Positions 38,637-47,567 of a DNA stretch of 64,000 bases are shown piece after piece. Source of the stretch: Microbacterium dextranolyticum (lineage in GTDB: Bacteria > Actinomycetota > Actinomycetes > Actinomycetales > Microbacteriaceae); NCBI RefSeq assembly GCF_016907295.1, contig NZ_JAFBBR010000001.1, forward strand, positions 620,001 through 684,000. The letters are read 5' to 3'. The translations under genes and the position numbers were made by a program. The notes beneath the pieces were generated by a model that did not search any database, was not told where the DNA came from, and worked only from the letters and a program-made list of their open reading frames with translations. Each line of letters opens with the position of its first letter. Position 1 is the first letter of the stretch.

Positions 38637-39136
38637 CGCTGCGCACCGCGACCGCCGGCGACCTCACCGCGATCATGGACCTCGAGCGCACGTCCTTTCC
38701 GACGGATGCCTGGAGCGAGCCCATGATGCAGAGCGAGCTCGCCTCGCCGCACGGGCGGTACCTCGTCGACGTCGAGGCGGGCCGCGTGATCGGCTACGGC
38801 GGCGTGCGCGCCGTGCAGGGCAGCGCCGACGCCGACATCCAGACCATCGCGCTCGCCGAGGCCGCGCGTGGGCGCGGGCGGGGGCGCACCCTGCTGCGGG
38901 CGCTGCTCGAGGTCGCCCGCGAGCGCGGCGCGCGCGAGATGTTCCTCGAGGTGCGCGCCGACAACCCCGTCGCCACGGCGCTCTACGCCTCGGAGGGCTT
39001 CGTCGAGATCGGACGTCGCCCGCGGTACTACCAGCCCGACGACGTCGACGCCGTCATCATGACCCTCGACCTCGTCGCCTGGGCCGCGCACCGCGCCGCG
39101 GACGGCACCGCCCTCGACGCAGGAGCCTGCTCATGA
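38633..39136 (+). CDS. rimI: Ribosomal protein S18-alanine N-acetyltransferase family (RimI)
   Basis: A 167-residue GNAT acetyltransferase. Acetyl-CoA motif A reads [17 protein letters not shown], followed by [20 protein letters not shown] and [18 protein letters not shown], the RimI signature. Its position between tsaB and tsaD, overlapping both by four bases, is the usual actinobacterial arrangement. The S18 substrate is by homology only. Confidence 0.9.
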   Translation: MTLRTATAGDLTAIMDLERTSFPTDAWSEPMMQSELASPHGRYLVDVEAGRVIGYGGVRAVQGSADADIQTIALAEAARGRGRGRTLLRALLEVARERGAREMFLEVRADNPVATALYASEGFVEIGRRPRYYQPDDVDAVIMTLDLVAWAAHRAADGTALDAGACS

Positions 39137-40218
39137 GCGCCGCCGAACCCCTCGTCCTCGGCATCGAGACCAGCTGCGACGAGACGGGCATCGGGATCGT
39201 CCGCGGGCGAACGCTCCTCAGCAACACGATCGCCAGCTCGATGGACGAGCACGCCCGCTACGGCGGCGTCGTGCCCGAAGTCGCCGCCCGCGCGCACCTC
39301 GAGGCGCTGCAGCCGACGATCGAGGCCGCGCTCGCCGAGGCGGGCGTGGCCCTCGACGAACTCGACGCGATCGCCGTCACGAGCGGCCCCGGACTCGCCG
39401 GCGCCCTCATGGTCGGCGTCGGCGCGGCCAAGGCGCTCGCCGTCAGCCTCGGAAAGCCCCTCTACGCCGTCAACCACCTCGTCGGTCACATCGCCGCCGA
39501 TCTCCTCGCCGGCGACGAGGTCGAGTACCCGACGGTCGCCCTGCTCGTCAGCGGCGGGCACACCTCACTGCTGCTCGTGCGCGACCTCGTCTCCGACGTC
39601 GAGCTGCTCGGCGAGACGATGGACGATGCTGCGGGCGAGGCCTTCGACAAGATCGCCCGCATTCTCGGGCTGCCCTACCCCGGCGGGCCCCAGATCGACC
39701 GTGCCGCCGCCACCGGCGACCCGACCGCGATCCGCTTTCCGCGGGGGCTGTCCCGGGCATCCGACATGGCGGAGCACCGCTACGACTTCTCGTTCTCGGG
39801 GCTCAAGACCGCCGTCGCGCGCTGGGTCGAACAGGCCGAGGCCGCCGGCGGCGACGTCTCGATCGGCGACGTCGCCGCATCGTTCCGCGAGGCGGTCGTC
39901 GACGTGCTGGTGACGAAGGCGCTGGATGCCTGTGCCCGCCACGACGTGCCGCGCCTGCTGCTCGGCGGCGGCGTCATCGCCAACCGGCGTCTGCGCGAGG
40001 TCGCACTCGCCCGCGCCGAGGCTGCGGGCGTCGCCGTCCGGATCCCGCCGCTGAGTCTCTGCACCGACAACGGGGCGATGATCGCCGCGCTCGCGGCGCA
40101 GCTGATCATGAGCGGCCGGCGCCCCTCGACCCTCGCCTTCGGCGCCGACTCGACCCTGCCCGTCACCCAGATCCAGATCGCCGAGCAGCCGCCCGCGGGC
40201 CCCGGGGAGGCGCGGTGA
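39133..40218 (+). CDS. tsaD: tRNA N6-adenosine threonylcarbamoyltransferase
   Basis: The catalytic subunit that transfers threonylcarbamoyl to A37 of tRNA. It has 361 residues. Start [17 protein letters not shown]; metal ligands in the H-x-x-x-H of [16 protein letters not shown]-binding region [27 protein letters not shown]; and [12 protein letters not shown] with [11 protein letters not shown] at the end. Overlaps rimI (ATGA) and the next gene (GTGA). Confidence 0.96.
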   Translation: MSAAEPLVLGIETSCDETGIGIVRGRTLLSNTIASSMDEHARYGGVVPEVAARAHLEALQPTIEAALAEAGVALDELDAIAVTSGPGLAGALMVGVGAAKALAVSLGKPLYAVNHLVGHIAADLLAGDEVEYPTVALLVSGGHTSLLLVRDLVSDVELLGETMDDAAGEAFDKIARILGLPYPGGPQIDRAAATGDPTAIRFPRGLSRASDMAEHRYDFSFSGLKTAVARWVEQAEAAGGDVSIGDVAASFREAVVDVLVTKALDACARHDVPRLLLGGGVIANRRLREVALARAEAAGVAVRIPPLSLCTDNGAMIAALAAQLIMSGRRPSTLAFGADSTLPVTQIQIAEQPPAGPGEAR

Positions 40219-40781
40219 GTCCGGAGGACGAGCGGATGAGGGTGGGCGTTCCCGGCGCGGCGCCGCAGGCTGACCCGGCCGGCGCTCCGACTGACGTGCC
40301 GGTACCCGCCCTGGCGGACACCGAGATGCCCGCCACGCCCGCCGCCTCCTCCGCTACCCCCGCCGATGCCCCGCGGATCGCGGCGCCCTCCGAGGATGTC
40401 GCGACGGCGCAGACCGTCGCTCTGCCCGGCGAGCATCGCGGCGGCTTCCGGCGCGAGCTGACCGAACCCGTGCCGGTGACCGCGTCGGTGCACACCGACC
40501 CGGGGTGGACGCCCGCGCCCGGCCCCGACGCTGTCGTGGCCCTGCCGTGGAGCGCGGCGTGGGCGCTCGCGTTCGGCGTGGTCGGCCTCATCGTGGCCAT
40601 CTTCGTCGGGTGGGGGTTCCCGCTCGGGCTCGTCGGTGTCGTGCTCGCGATCGTGGCGCTCCGCCGCCCGTGGGAATCGCGGCAGACGGCCGTGTGGGCG
40701 CTGTGCCTCAGCGTCGCCTCGCTCGTCTACAGCGCCGGCTGGCTGTGGTGGGCGTCGACGCAGGGGCCGCTGTTCGGCTGA
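40215..40781 (+). CDS. DUF4190-type membrane protein
   Basis: A 188-residue protein. The first 110 residues are Pro/Ala-rich and disordered-looking. The C-terminal 80 hold two or three hydrophobic segments ([50 protein letters not shown]), the DUF4190 pattern. Function unknown. GTG start overlapping the tsaD stop, so it is coupled to the t6A cluster. It converges on the methyltransferase gene. Confidence 0.75.
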   Translation: MSPEDERMRVGVPGAAPQADPAGAPTDVPVPALADTEMPATPAASSATPADAPRIAAPSEDVATAQTVALPGEHRGGFRRELTEPVPVTASVHTDPGWTPAPGPDAVVALPWSAAWALAFGVVGLIVAIFVGWGFPLGLVGVVLAIVALRRPWESRQTAVWALCLSVASLVYSAGWLWWASTQGPLFG

Positions 40782-40817
40782 GCGCCCCCGTTCCCGCGCG
40801 GTGCGTCGGGTCTCTCG

Positions 40818-42023
40818 TCAGACGCGGTCGGCGAGAAGCGTCACCCGTCGGTCGCCGATGCGGGTCAACAGCAGGGTGGCCGATGCGGGGCCGCGCAGCT
40901 TCAGCTTCGTGCGCAGCGTCGCCGGATCGACGTCGACGCCGCGCTTCTTGATCTCGAGGGTGCCGACGCCGCGCTCGCGCAGCGCGCGCGAGAGCGCCTT
41001 GAGGTCGTTCGGCAGGTGCTCGCGGATGCGGAAGCTCTGCACGAACGGGTTCGGGCCCCCGCCCGGCGTGGTGGCCGGGGCATCCGAGGTCAGATACGCG
41101 ATCCGCGGGTCGAGCATGCCCGCGTCGATGCGGCGGGCGACCTCGCCGATCAGGCGCGCGCGGATCACGGCACCCTCTGGCTCGTGCACGTACGCGCCGA
41201 GTGCGCGCACCGGGGCGTCGTCGGCGTCGGCCGCGCCGGTGAGCTCGGCCGCGGCGCCGGCGCGCACGACGAGCGCCGCACGACGGATGCCCGGCCGCGC
41301 CAGGCGCCCCGTCCACACGACCAGTTCGATCGTCGAGCCGTCGACGCTGATCCACTGCGCCTCGGCGTCGTCGGGGATGAGCGCGCGATCGAAGGCCGGA
41401 CCCAGCTTGATGCCGGCCGGAATGCGGGCGGCCAACTGCCACACCCAGTCGAGGGGCGGCGACCACTCGCCCGCGCCCACCCGGGTCGTCTCGGCATGGC
41501 CGGCGGTGCGCCGGGCAGGATCGAGCCACACGGCATCCGCACCCGCAAGGTCGACGTCCTCGGCGCGGGCGTGCTGCACGTGCGCGGTGTCGGCGAAGGG
41601 TGCCAGGTTGTAGGCGGCCAGCGCGGCGGTGACCTCATCGGCGTCGACGGCGAGCACGTCGAGGCCGATTCCGGCGAGGGCGAGCGCGTCGCCGCCGATG
41701 CCGCAGCCGAGGTCGGCGACGCGTGCGACGCCCGCATCGCGGAAGCGCCCGGCGTGCCGCGCGCCGATCTCGAGGCGCGTCGCCTGTTCGAGCCCCGCGC
41801 GGGTGAAGAGCATCCGGTCGGCGAACGCGCCGAACTTCTGCCGCGCCCGGGTGCGCAGCCGCGCCTGACCGACCGCCGCCGAGACCAGCTCGGGGGCGAG
41901 GCCCGCCGCGCGCAGTCGCGACACCGCCGTGGCGACGCCGTCGGTCGACTCGATCGCGCCCAACTCGTCGACGAGTCGCAATCCTTCGGGGGTCAGGAGC
42001 GCGGTGAGCTCGGCGAGTTCCAT
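40818..42023 (-). CDS. THUMP-like domain class I SAM-dependent methyltransferase
   Basis: A 401-residue methyltransferase. The helical N-terminal part precedes a Rossmann domain with SAM motif I VADLGCGIGGDALALAG, then VLAVDADEVTAALAAYN and AVWLDPARRT. The C-terminal THUMP-like domain has FRIREHLPNDLKALSRAL and RGVGTLEIKKRG. The family is common in actinobacteria and is thought to modify RNA, but the target is not known. It is divergent from groS. Confidence 0.88.
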   Translation of the reverse strand: MELAELTALLTPEGLRLVDELGAIESTDGVATAVSRLRAAGLAPELVSAAVGQARLRTRARQKFGAFADRMLFTRAGLEQATRLEIGARHAGRFRDAGVARVADLGCGIGGDALALAGIGLDVLAVDADEVTAALAAYNLAPFADTAHVQHARAEDVDLAGADAVWLDPARRTAGHAETTRVGAGEWSPPLDWVWQLAARIPAGIKLGPAFDRALIPDDAEAQWISVDGSTIELVVWTGRLARPGIRRAALVVRAGAAAELTGAADADDAPVRALGAYVHEPEGAVIRARLIGEVARRIDAGMLDPRIAYLTSDAPATTPGGGPNPFVQSFRIREHLPNDLKALSRALRERGVGTLEIKKRGVDVDPATLRTKLKLRGPASATLLLTRIGDRRVTLLADRV

Positions 42024-42073
42024 CCGGCCAGCCTACGGGCGCGTGGCCTGCGCCCATCGACGGTGTCGCGCGG

Positions 42074-42100
42074 CTGGCACTCGCGTTGCACGAGTGCCAG
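42074..42100 (+). promoter_or_regulatory. CIRCE operator 1 (HrcA site) over the groS -35 box
   Basis: CTGGCACTC-N9-GAGTGCCAG is a perfect 9-9-9 inverted repeat with the CIRCE core (GCACTC-N9-GAGTGC). It overlaps TTGCAC (42086-42091), which with TAGACT (42109-42114) and a 17-bp spacer forms the groS promoter. Confidence 0.85.
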
Positions 42101-42114
42101 CCGCGCTCTAGACT
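42086..42114 (+). promoter_or_regulatory. groS promoter
   Basis: -35 TTGCAC and -10 TAGACT, 17-bp spacer. A transcription start is expected near 42121, so CIRCE operators cover both the -35 region and the start point. Confidence 0.75.
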
Positions 42115-42119
42115 TGCCA

Positions 42120-42146
42120 TTAGCACTCCACCCCGGTGGGTGCTAA
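42120..42146 (+). promoter_or_regulatory. CIRCE operator 2 (HrcA site) at the groS transcription start
   Basis: TTAGCACTC-N9-GGGTGCTAA matches the CIRCE consensus with one changed base in the right arm. It lies 46 bp downstream of operator 1 and about 50 bp before the start codon. Confidence 0.9.
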
Positions 42147-42197
42147 TCAGTCTTTTCATGTCAACGGCATAACGCCCACGCCAGAAAGAGGTAAACC

Positions 42198-42494
42198 GTG
42201 TCGGTTTCCATCAAGCCGCTCGAGGACCGCATCGTCATTCAGCAGGTCGAGGCCGAGCAGGTCACGTCCAGCGGTCTCGTCATCCCCGACACCGCCAAGG
42301 AGAAGCCCCAGGAGGGCGAGGTCGTGGCGGTCGGCCCCGGCCGCATCGACGACAACGGCAACCGCGTGCCGCTCGACGTCGCCGTCGGCGACCGCGTGAT
42401 CTACAGCAAGTACGGCGGCACCGAGGTCAAGTTCGGCGCCGACGAGTACCTCGTGCTCTCGGCCCGCGACGTGCTCGCGGTCGTCGTTCGCTGA
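42198..42494 (+). CDS. groS: Co-chaperonin GroES
   Basis: A 98-residue heptameric lid of the GroEL chaperonin. It starts [19 protein letters not shown], has the mobile loop [18 protein letters not shown], then [16 protein letters not shown], and is full length. GTG start with AGAAAGAGG upstream. It is followed by a strong terminator, not by groL, so the chaperonin gene must be elsewhere. Two CIRCE operators indicate heat-shock repression by HrcA. Confidence 0.97.
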   Translation: MSVSIKPLEDRIVIQQVEAEQVTSSGLVIPDTAKEKPQEGEVVAVGPGRIDDNGNRVPLDVAVGDRVIYSKYGGTEVKFGADEYLVLSARDVLAVVVR

Positions 42495-42515
42495 GACGCC
42501 CCCACACGTACCTCG

Positions 42516-42547
42516 AAGGGTCCGGATGCCATGGCATCCGGACCCTT
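42516..42547 (+). terminator. Terminator after groS
   Basis: A perfect 16-bp inverted repeat, AAGGGTCCGGATGCCA with its complement, with no unpaired centre, 22 bp past the groS stop. It separates groS from the esterase gene. Confidence 0.85.
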
Positions 42548-42624
42548 CGTCGTTCCTCTGACCCTCTCTCGGAGCGGCCGAAGGATGTGCACGTCGGGTC
42601 GCGGCGGAGTTCTACGATCGGAGT

Positions 42625-43593
42625 ATGCCCCGGTTCGATCTCCCGCTGTCCGAGCTCGTCGACTACCGCCCGGAGATCGCGATACCGGCCGATTTCGACG
42701 ATTTCTGGCGACGGACGCTCGCCGAGGCGCGCGCTCTCGGCGGCGCCCCGATCATCGAGCGGGCCTCGACGCCGCTGACCACGGTCGAGGTGTACGACGT
42801 CACCTTTCCCGGGTTCGGCGGCGACCCGATCAAGGCCTGGTACATGGTCCCGGCGGGCACGTCGGGCCGGTTGCCCACCGTCGTCGAGTTCAACGGTTAC
42901 GGCGGGGGTCGGGGCTTTCCCGAGGAGCGTCTCGCCTTCGTCTCGAGCGGCTACGGATACCTCGTGATGGACACCCGCGGTCAGGGCTCGCACTGGGGCG
43001 GGGGCGGCGAGACCGCCGACCCGCACGGCACCGGACCGTCGGTGTCGGGCTTCATGACGCGCGGCATCGAAGACCCGCACGACTACTACTACCGCCGCGT
43101 GTTCACGGATGCCGTGCGCGCCGTCGACGCCGTCCGCACGTTCGACCGGGTCGACCCCGAGCGCGTCGCGGTGTGCGGCGGCAGCCAGGGCGGCGGCATC
43201 ACCCTCGCCGCCGGGGCGCTGTGCGACGGCCTCGTCGCCGTCATGCCCGACGTGCCGTTCCTGTGCCACTTCGAGCGCGCCGTCGGGATGACCGGCGCCG
43301 AGCCGTACGGAGAGCTGGTGCGGTACCTCTCGATCCATCGGGGGAGCGAGGAGCGCACCTTCCGCACGCTGTCGTACTTCGACGGCGCGGCGATGGCGAC
43401 ACGGGCATCCGCCCCCGCGCTCTTCTCCGTCGCGCTGATGGACCCGATCTGCCCGCCGTCGACCGTCTTCGCCGCCTACAACCGATACGCCGGCGCCGAC
43501 AAGCACCTCGAGGTCTACCCCTTCAACGAGCACGAGGGCGGCCAGGGCTACCAGTGGCGCGCGCAGGCCGCCTTTCTCGCCGCGCGGGTGTGA
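42625..43593 (+). CDS. Acetylxylan esterase / cephalosporin-C deacetylase family (CE7)
   Basis: A 322-residue alpha/beta hydrolase, the usual CE7 length. Family blocks: FDLPLSELVDYRPEI at the N-terminus, RGQGSHWGGGGETADP, the nucleophile S187 in CGGSQGGGI, MDPICPPSTVFAAYN with the acidic residue, and NEHEGGQGYQ with the catalytic His. These enzymes remove acetyl groups from acetylated sugars and from cephalosporin C. There is no signal peptide, so the protein is probably cytoplasmic and acts on imported oligosaccharides. Confidence 0.92.
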   Translation: MPRFDLPLSELVDYRPEIAIPADFDDFWRRTLAEARALGGAPIIERASTPLTTVEVYDVTFPGFGGDPIKAWYMVPAGTSGRLPTVVEFNGYGGGRGFPEERLAFVSSGYGYLVMDTRGQGSHWGGGGETADPHGTGPSVSGFMTRGIEDPHDYYYRRVFTDAVRAVDAVRTFDRVDPERVAVCGGSQGGGITLAAGALCDGLVAVMPDVPFLCHFERAVGMTGAEPYGELVRYLSIHRGSEERTFRTLSYFDGAAMATRASAPALFSVALMDPICPPSTVFAAYNRYAGADKHLEVYPFNEHEGGQGYQWRAQAAFLAARV

Positions 43594-43723
43594 CCTCGCG
43601 GCTCTTCTCGTTCCTTTTCCCCTTTCTCACCTCGGATGAGTCGAGGGGGAGTGGCGGGGATCGGTGGGTGTGTGGCAGTCCTCGTGAAGCGCGGGATGTC
43701 AGGACCGTTCTAGGCTTTGTCCC

Positions 43724-44659
43724 ATGACACCCGACGAGGCCGCCCGCAAGGAGGAGACCCTCGGCGGCGTGTACGCGTTCGTCGCGTACTTCCTGTGGGG
43801 CTTCATGCCCCTCTACTTCTTGACGCTCGCCCCGATCGGCCCGTGGGAGATCGTCGTCTGGCGCATCCTCTTCTCGCTGCTGTTCTGCGGCATCCTGCTC
43901 ACCGTCACGCGCACGTGGGGCAAGCTCTTCGCGATCCTGCGCGATCGCCGCCTGGTGTTCTGGACGGTCATCGCCGGCCTGCTGATCTACGTCAACTGGC
44001 AGGTGTTCCTCATCGGCATCCTCACCGGACACGTCATCGAAGGCAGTCTCGGTTACTTCATCAACCCGATCGTCACGGTGCTGCTCGGGGTGATCGTGCT
44101 GAAGGAGCGCCTGCGCCCCGCGCAATGGACCGCGATCGGGGTGGCGGTGGCGGCAGTCGTGGTCATCGTCGTCGCCTACGGCTCGTTTCCGTGGATCGCC
44201 CTCACCCTCGCGGCGAGCTTCGGCATCTACGGGCTGGTGAAGAAGCAGATCGGTCCCCGCGTCGACGCCATCAGCGGACTGACGCTCGAATCCCTCTGGC
44301 TCACACCCATCGCCCTCATCCAGCTCGTCGTCGTGGCGAGCACGACCGGCCTCGCGATCGGCAGCCAGGGTGCGGGGCTCGCGGTGCTCGTGACCCTCGC
44401 GGGCGTCATCACGGCCGTGCCGTTGCTGCTGTTCGCCGCGGGCGCCCGCCGCGCCCCCCTCACCGTGATCGGTCTGCTGCAGTTCGTCGCCCCGATCCTG
44501 CAGTTCATCACGGGCGCGTGGATCCTGCACGAGCCGATGCCGATCGAGCGCTGGATCGGGTTCGGCCTCGTCTGGCTCGCCCTCGTCGTCCTCACGGTCG
44601 ACTCGCTCGTCGCGGCGCGTCGCACACGCGGCGCATCGGAGGTCGTCGACCTCGTCTGA
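43724..44659 (+). CDS. rarD: EamA family transporter RarD
   Basis: A polytopic membrane protein of 311 residues with about ten hydrophobic segments in two EamA halves. RarD markers: GVYAFVAYFLWGFMPLYF, WRILFSLLFCGILL, NWQVFLIGI, ESLWLTPIALI and LQFVAPILQFITGAW. Named after a Pseudomonas locus linked to chloramphenicol sensitivity; the real substrate is unknown. ATG at 43724; only a weak ribosome site is visible. Confidence 0.9.
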   Translation: MTPDEAARKEETLGGVYAFVAYFLWGFMPLYFLTLAPIGPWEIVVWRILFSLLFCGILLTVTRTWGKLFAILRDRRLVFWTVIAGLLIYVNWQVFLIGILTGHVIEGSLGYFINPIVTVLLGVIVLKERLRPAQWTAIGVAVAAVVVIVVAYGSFPWIALTLAASFGIYGLVKKQIGPRVDAISGLTLESLWLTPIALIQLVVVASTTGLAIGSQGAGLAVLVTLAGVITAVPLLLFAAGARRAPLTVIGLLQFVAPILQFITGAWILHEPMPIERWIGFGLVWLALVVLTVDSLVAARRTRGASEVVDLV

Positions 44660-44829
44660 GCCATTCCCACAGGCCCCGCCACGGCATCCGCGCCGTTCAT
44701 AACGATTGAGCCGCGGTGCTTTTCTTCGATGCGCGCGCGAAACATCCTGGTGACACAGCAGGTTTAGCGTTCAAGCCAGACCGCGGAGCCCGTGCACCGC
44801 GCGATGTCATCGAAGAAAGGGAAGAACCT

Positions 44830-46170
44830 ATGGTTCACCGCAACAAGGCGCTCGTCGCCGTGATTGCGCTCGCGGGCGCGGCGTCGCTCGCTCTCGCAGG
44901 ATGCTCGAGCTCGGGCGGGGGCGGTTCCACATCGGCCCCCACCTCCACGGCCACGGGTTCCAGCGCGGCCGACCCGGCCGCGGCCTGCAAGCCCGGAACG
45001 CCCGCGACCGGTCCGCTCACGGTCGCGACGATCCTGCCGCAGACCGGATCGCTGGCCTACCTCAACCCGCCCGCCGAGGCCGGCTACGGTCTCGCCGTCG
45101 AAGACATCAACGCCGCCGGCGGTGTGCTCGACCAGCCCGTCAAGGTCGGCCCGATCACCGACTCCGGTGCGTCCTCCGACCTGTCGGTCTCGACCTCGTC
45201 GGCCGCGCAGATCGCCTCGTCCGACGCGCAGGTCGTGCTCGGCGCCGAGTCCTCCAGCGTCAGCCTGAACTTCGTCGACACGATCGTCTCGAAGTGCAAG
45301 GTGCAGATCTCGCCGGCCAACACGGCCACGAAGCTCTCCGGCTACTCCAGCTACTACTTCCGCACCGCTCCGCCGGACACCGTGCAGGGCTCGGCGCTCG
45401 GCAACCTCGTCGTCGGCGACGGCGTGCAGAAGGTCGCCTTCATCGTCTTCAACGACGCGTACGGCACGGGCCTGCGCGACGTCGTCGAAGACACCGTCAC
45501 CAAGGCGGGCGGCGAGGTCGTCTACGGCGGCAAGGGCAAGGGCCAGGAGTTCGCTCCCGGTCAGAAGACCTTCTCGTCCGAGGTCTCCGCGGCGCTCGCC
45601 GCGAAGCCCGACGCGATCGTGATCCTCGCGTTCGACGAGACCAAGCAGATCGTCCCCGAGCTGAAGGCCCAGGGCTTCGACCTGTCCAAGACCTACCTCG
45701 TCGACGGCAACACCGCCGACTACGGCAAGGACTTCGAAGCCGGCACCATGACCGGCGCCCAAGGCACCATCCCCGGCGCCCAGCCCGACCCCGAGTTCAA
45801 GCAGCGTCTCGTCGACTTCTACAAGAAGACCGCGAACGCCGACCTGAAGGACTTCTCGTACGCCCCCGAGTCCTACGACGCGATCGTGCTGTCCGCGCTC
45901 GCCGCCGAGAAGGGCAAGGGCACCGACGGCCCCACCATCCAGGCGAACCTCGCCGCGGTGTCGGGTGTCGGCAACGGTGAGAAGTGCTCCGACTACGCCG
46001 CGTGCCTCGCCCTGCTGAAGAGCGGCAAGGACATCACGTACACCGGCAAGGCCGGCATCGGCCCGTTCAACAGCCAGAACGACCCGTCGAGCGCCTACAT
46101 CGGCATCTACAAGTTCGACCAGAACAACGCTCCCGTCTTCCAGAAGTCCATCCAGGGTTCTGTGGGCTGA
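44830..46170 (+). CDS. Branched-chain amino acid-type ABC transporter substrate-binding lipoprotein
   Basis: A 446-residue exported lipoprotein. Signal peptide with lipobox LALAGC, lipidated at C25, then a Ser/Gly/Thr linker and a periplasmic-binding (type I, Leu/Ile/Val) domain: TVATILPQTGSLAYLNPP, AVEDINAAGG, VVLGAESSSV and VAFIVFNDAYGTGL. I chose the ATG at 44830 with GAAAGGGAAG upstream. It is the likely binding protein of the transporter encoded on the other strand at 46767-50914, although it is transcribed separately and convergently. The ligand may be branched-chain amino acids or a related compound. Confidence 0.9.
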   Translation: MVHRNKALVAVIALAGAASLALAGCSSSGGGGSTSAPTSTATGSSAADPAAACKPGTPATGPLTVATILPQTGSLAYLNPPAEAGYGLAVEDINAAGGVLDQPVKVGPITDSGASSDLSVSTSSAAQIASSDAQVVLGAESSSVSLNFVDTIVSKCKVQISPANTATKLSGYSSYYFRTAPPDTVQGSALGNLVVGDGVQKVAFIVFNDAYGTGLRDVVEDTVTKAGGEVVYGGKGKGQEFAPGQKTFSSEVSAALAAKPDAIVILAFDETKQIVPELKAQGFDLSKTYLVDGNTADYGKDFEAGTMTGAQGTIPGAQPDPEFKQRLVDFYKKTANADLKDFSYAPESYDAIVLSALAAEKGKGTDGPTIQANLAAVSGVGNGEKCSDYAACLALLKSGKDITYTGKAGIGPFNSQNDPSSAYIGIYKFDQNNAPVFQKSIQGSVG

Positions 46171-46185
46171 CGATCGCGTACGAAC

Positions 46186-46217
46186 GAAGGGGCGGATGCC
46201 ACGGCATCCGCCCCTTC
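46186..46217 (+). terminator. Terminator after the substrate-binding protein gene
   Basis: A 15-bp perfect stem (GAAGGGGCGGATGCC and its complement) around a 2-nt loop, followed by TTTCG, 15 bp past the stop. Confidence 0.85.
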
Positions 46218-46285
46218 TTTCGTACCCACCGGGCGGGGCGGTTGTGGTGCGCATTCGTGCCAGCTGGTGCTCGCCGCATGGCACG

Positions 46286-46359
46286 TACTCCGCAGTCTGT
46301 CGCGTACTCCGCATCCGTCCGCGGCATCGGGTGCGGAGTACGTGAGATTCTGCGGAGTT
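46286..46359. repeat. 19-nt-period inverted-box element, TACTCCGCA family, copy A
   Basis: Boxes TACTCCGCA at 46286 and 46305, an 18-nt loop, inverted boxes TGCGGAGTA at 46332 and TGCGGAGTT at 46351. Spacing 9-10-9-18-9-10-9, total 74 nt. A GGATGCCGTGGCATCC hairpin follows at 46378. Confidence 0.9.
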
Positions 46360-46511
46360 CGTGCGGGCCGAGGCGGTGGATGCCGTGGCATCCGCCCCTC
46401 TTGTTTGCGCGCAGTCCCGTGGGCGCGCTCGAGCCCCTTCGCGCGCATCGCGGTGCGCGCCGCCCTCGTCGACGTTGATGTGCGCGCTGGATGCCGCGAT
46501 CGCTGCTCACG

Positions 46512-46617
46512 TACTCCGCAGCTTGTCACCAACTCCGCACACGTCTAGGGCATTGGGTGCGGAGTACGTGAGATTCTGCGGAGTTCGCGCGGCCGAGACA
46601 GCGGATTCTGCGGAGTT
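46512..46617. repeat. 19-nt-period inverted-box element, TACTCCGCA family, copy B with extra box
   Basis: Boxes at 46512 and 46531, an 18-nt loop, inverted boxes at 46558 and 46577. A fifth box at 46609 lies 32 nt further on, inside a duplicated GCGGATTCTGCGGAGTTCG unit. A GGATGCCGCGGCATCC hairpin follows at about 46637; it could end livF transcription. Confidence 0.88.
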
Positions 46618-46766
46618 CGTGCGGGCCGAGACAGCGGATGCCGCGGCATCCGCCCGCACGTGCGCCGGATGCCACGGGGCGCCCGCCCCACCCATCACCC
46701 CAACCACGGCGTACGGAAGAGGCCCCGCCTCACGGCGGATCCCCCTGCCTCGCGCGGTGCGAGCGA

Positions 46767-47567
46767 TCAGTCCGTGTGCGACGCCTCGACGTCGGCGGCG
46801 AGCGTGCCGAGGTAGAGCTGGATCACCTTCGGATCCTTCGCGAGCTCGCGGCCGGGGCCCTCGTAGGCGTTGCGTCCCTGGTCGAGCACGTAGGCGCGGT
46901 CGCAGATCTGCAGGCAACGGCGCGCGTTCTGCTCGACCATGATGATCGTCACGCCCGTCTTGTTGATCTCGCGAGTGCGGATGAAGGTCTCGTCCTGGCG
47001 GACGGGCGAGAGGCCTGCGCTCGGCTCGTCGAGCAGCAGCACCTTCGGCTTCATCATGAGCGCCCGGGCCATCGCGACGGACTGTCGCTCACCGCCCGAC
47101 AGCGACCCGGCGCGCTGCTTGCGGCGCTCGCCCAGCACCGGGAACAGCTCCCAGATCTCCGCGACGCGGGTCTGGAACTCCTTCGGCCGCAGGAACATGC
47201 CCATCTGCATGTTCTCTTCGATCGTCAGTGAGGGGAACACGTTGTTCGTCTGCGGGACGAAGCCGATGCCCGCCTGCACGAGCTGGTTCGCCTTCTGGTT
47301 GGTGATGTCCTCTCCCTCGAGCGTGACGGCGCCCGAGCGCACGTTCACCAGGCCGAAGAGGGCCTTCAGCAGCGTCGACTTGCCGGCGCCGTTCGGGCCG
47401 ATGATCCCGACGAGCTCGCCGGGGAAGGCCTCGAGGGTGCAGCCGTTCAGGATGTTGACGCCGGGCAGGTATCCGGCGACGAGATCATCGGCCTTGACGA
47501 CGGGCGTCGCCGCGACGGGCGTGGCCGCGACGGGAGCATCCGCGGATGCGGGGGATGGCGTGCTCAT
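46767..47567 (-). CDS. livF: ABC transporter ATP-binding protein (LivF type)
   Basis: A 266-residue cytoplasmic ATPase of a hydrophobic amino-acid uptake (HAAT) family transporter. An Ala/Pro-rich extension of about 30 residues precedes the ATPase: Walker A GIIGPNGAGKSTLLKAL, Q-loop in GFVPQTNNVFPSLTIEENM, signature LSGGERQSVAMARA and Walker B VLLLDEPSAGLSP. Its start overlaps the livG stop by four bases (ATGA). Last gene of the operon. Confidence 0.9.
   Translation of the reverse strand: MSTPSPASADAPVAATPVAATPVVKADDLVAGYLPGVNILNGCTLEAFPGELVGIIGPNGAGKSTLLKALFGLVNVRSGAVTLEGEDITNQKANQLVQAGIGFVPQTNNVFPSLTIEENMQMGMFLRPKEFQTRVAEIWELFPVLGERRKQRAGSLSGGERQSVAMARALMMKPKVLLLDEPSAGLSPVRQDETFIRTREINKTGVTIIMVEQNARRCLQICDRAYVLDQGRNAYEGPGRELAKDPKVIQLYLGTLAADVEASHTD

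Noticed and set aside
42495..42624. A missing groL after groS as evidence of deletion
   Set aside because: The clean terminator and spacing suggest natural monocistronic organisation; groL is commonly unlinked or duplicated in actinobacteria.
44716..44829. Upstream start for the substrate-binding protein
   Set aside because: It would bury the signal peptide and lipobox behind 38 charged residues.
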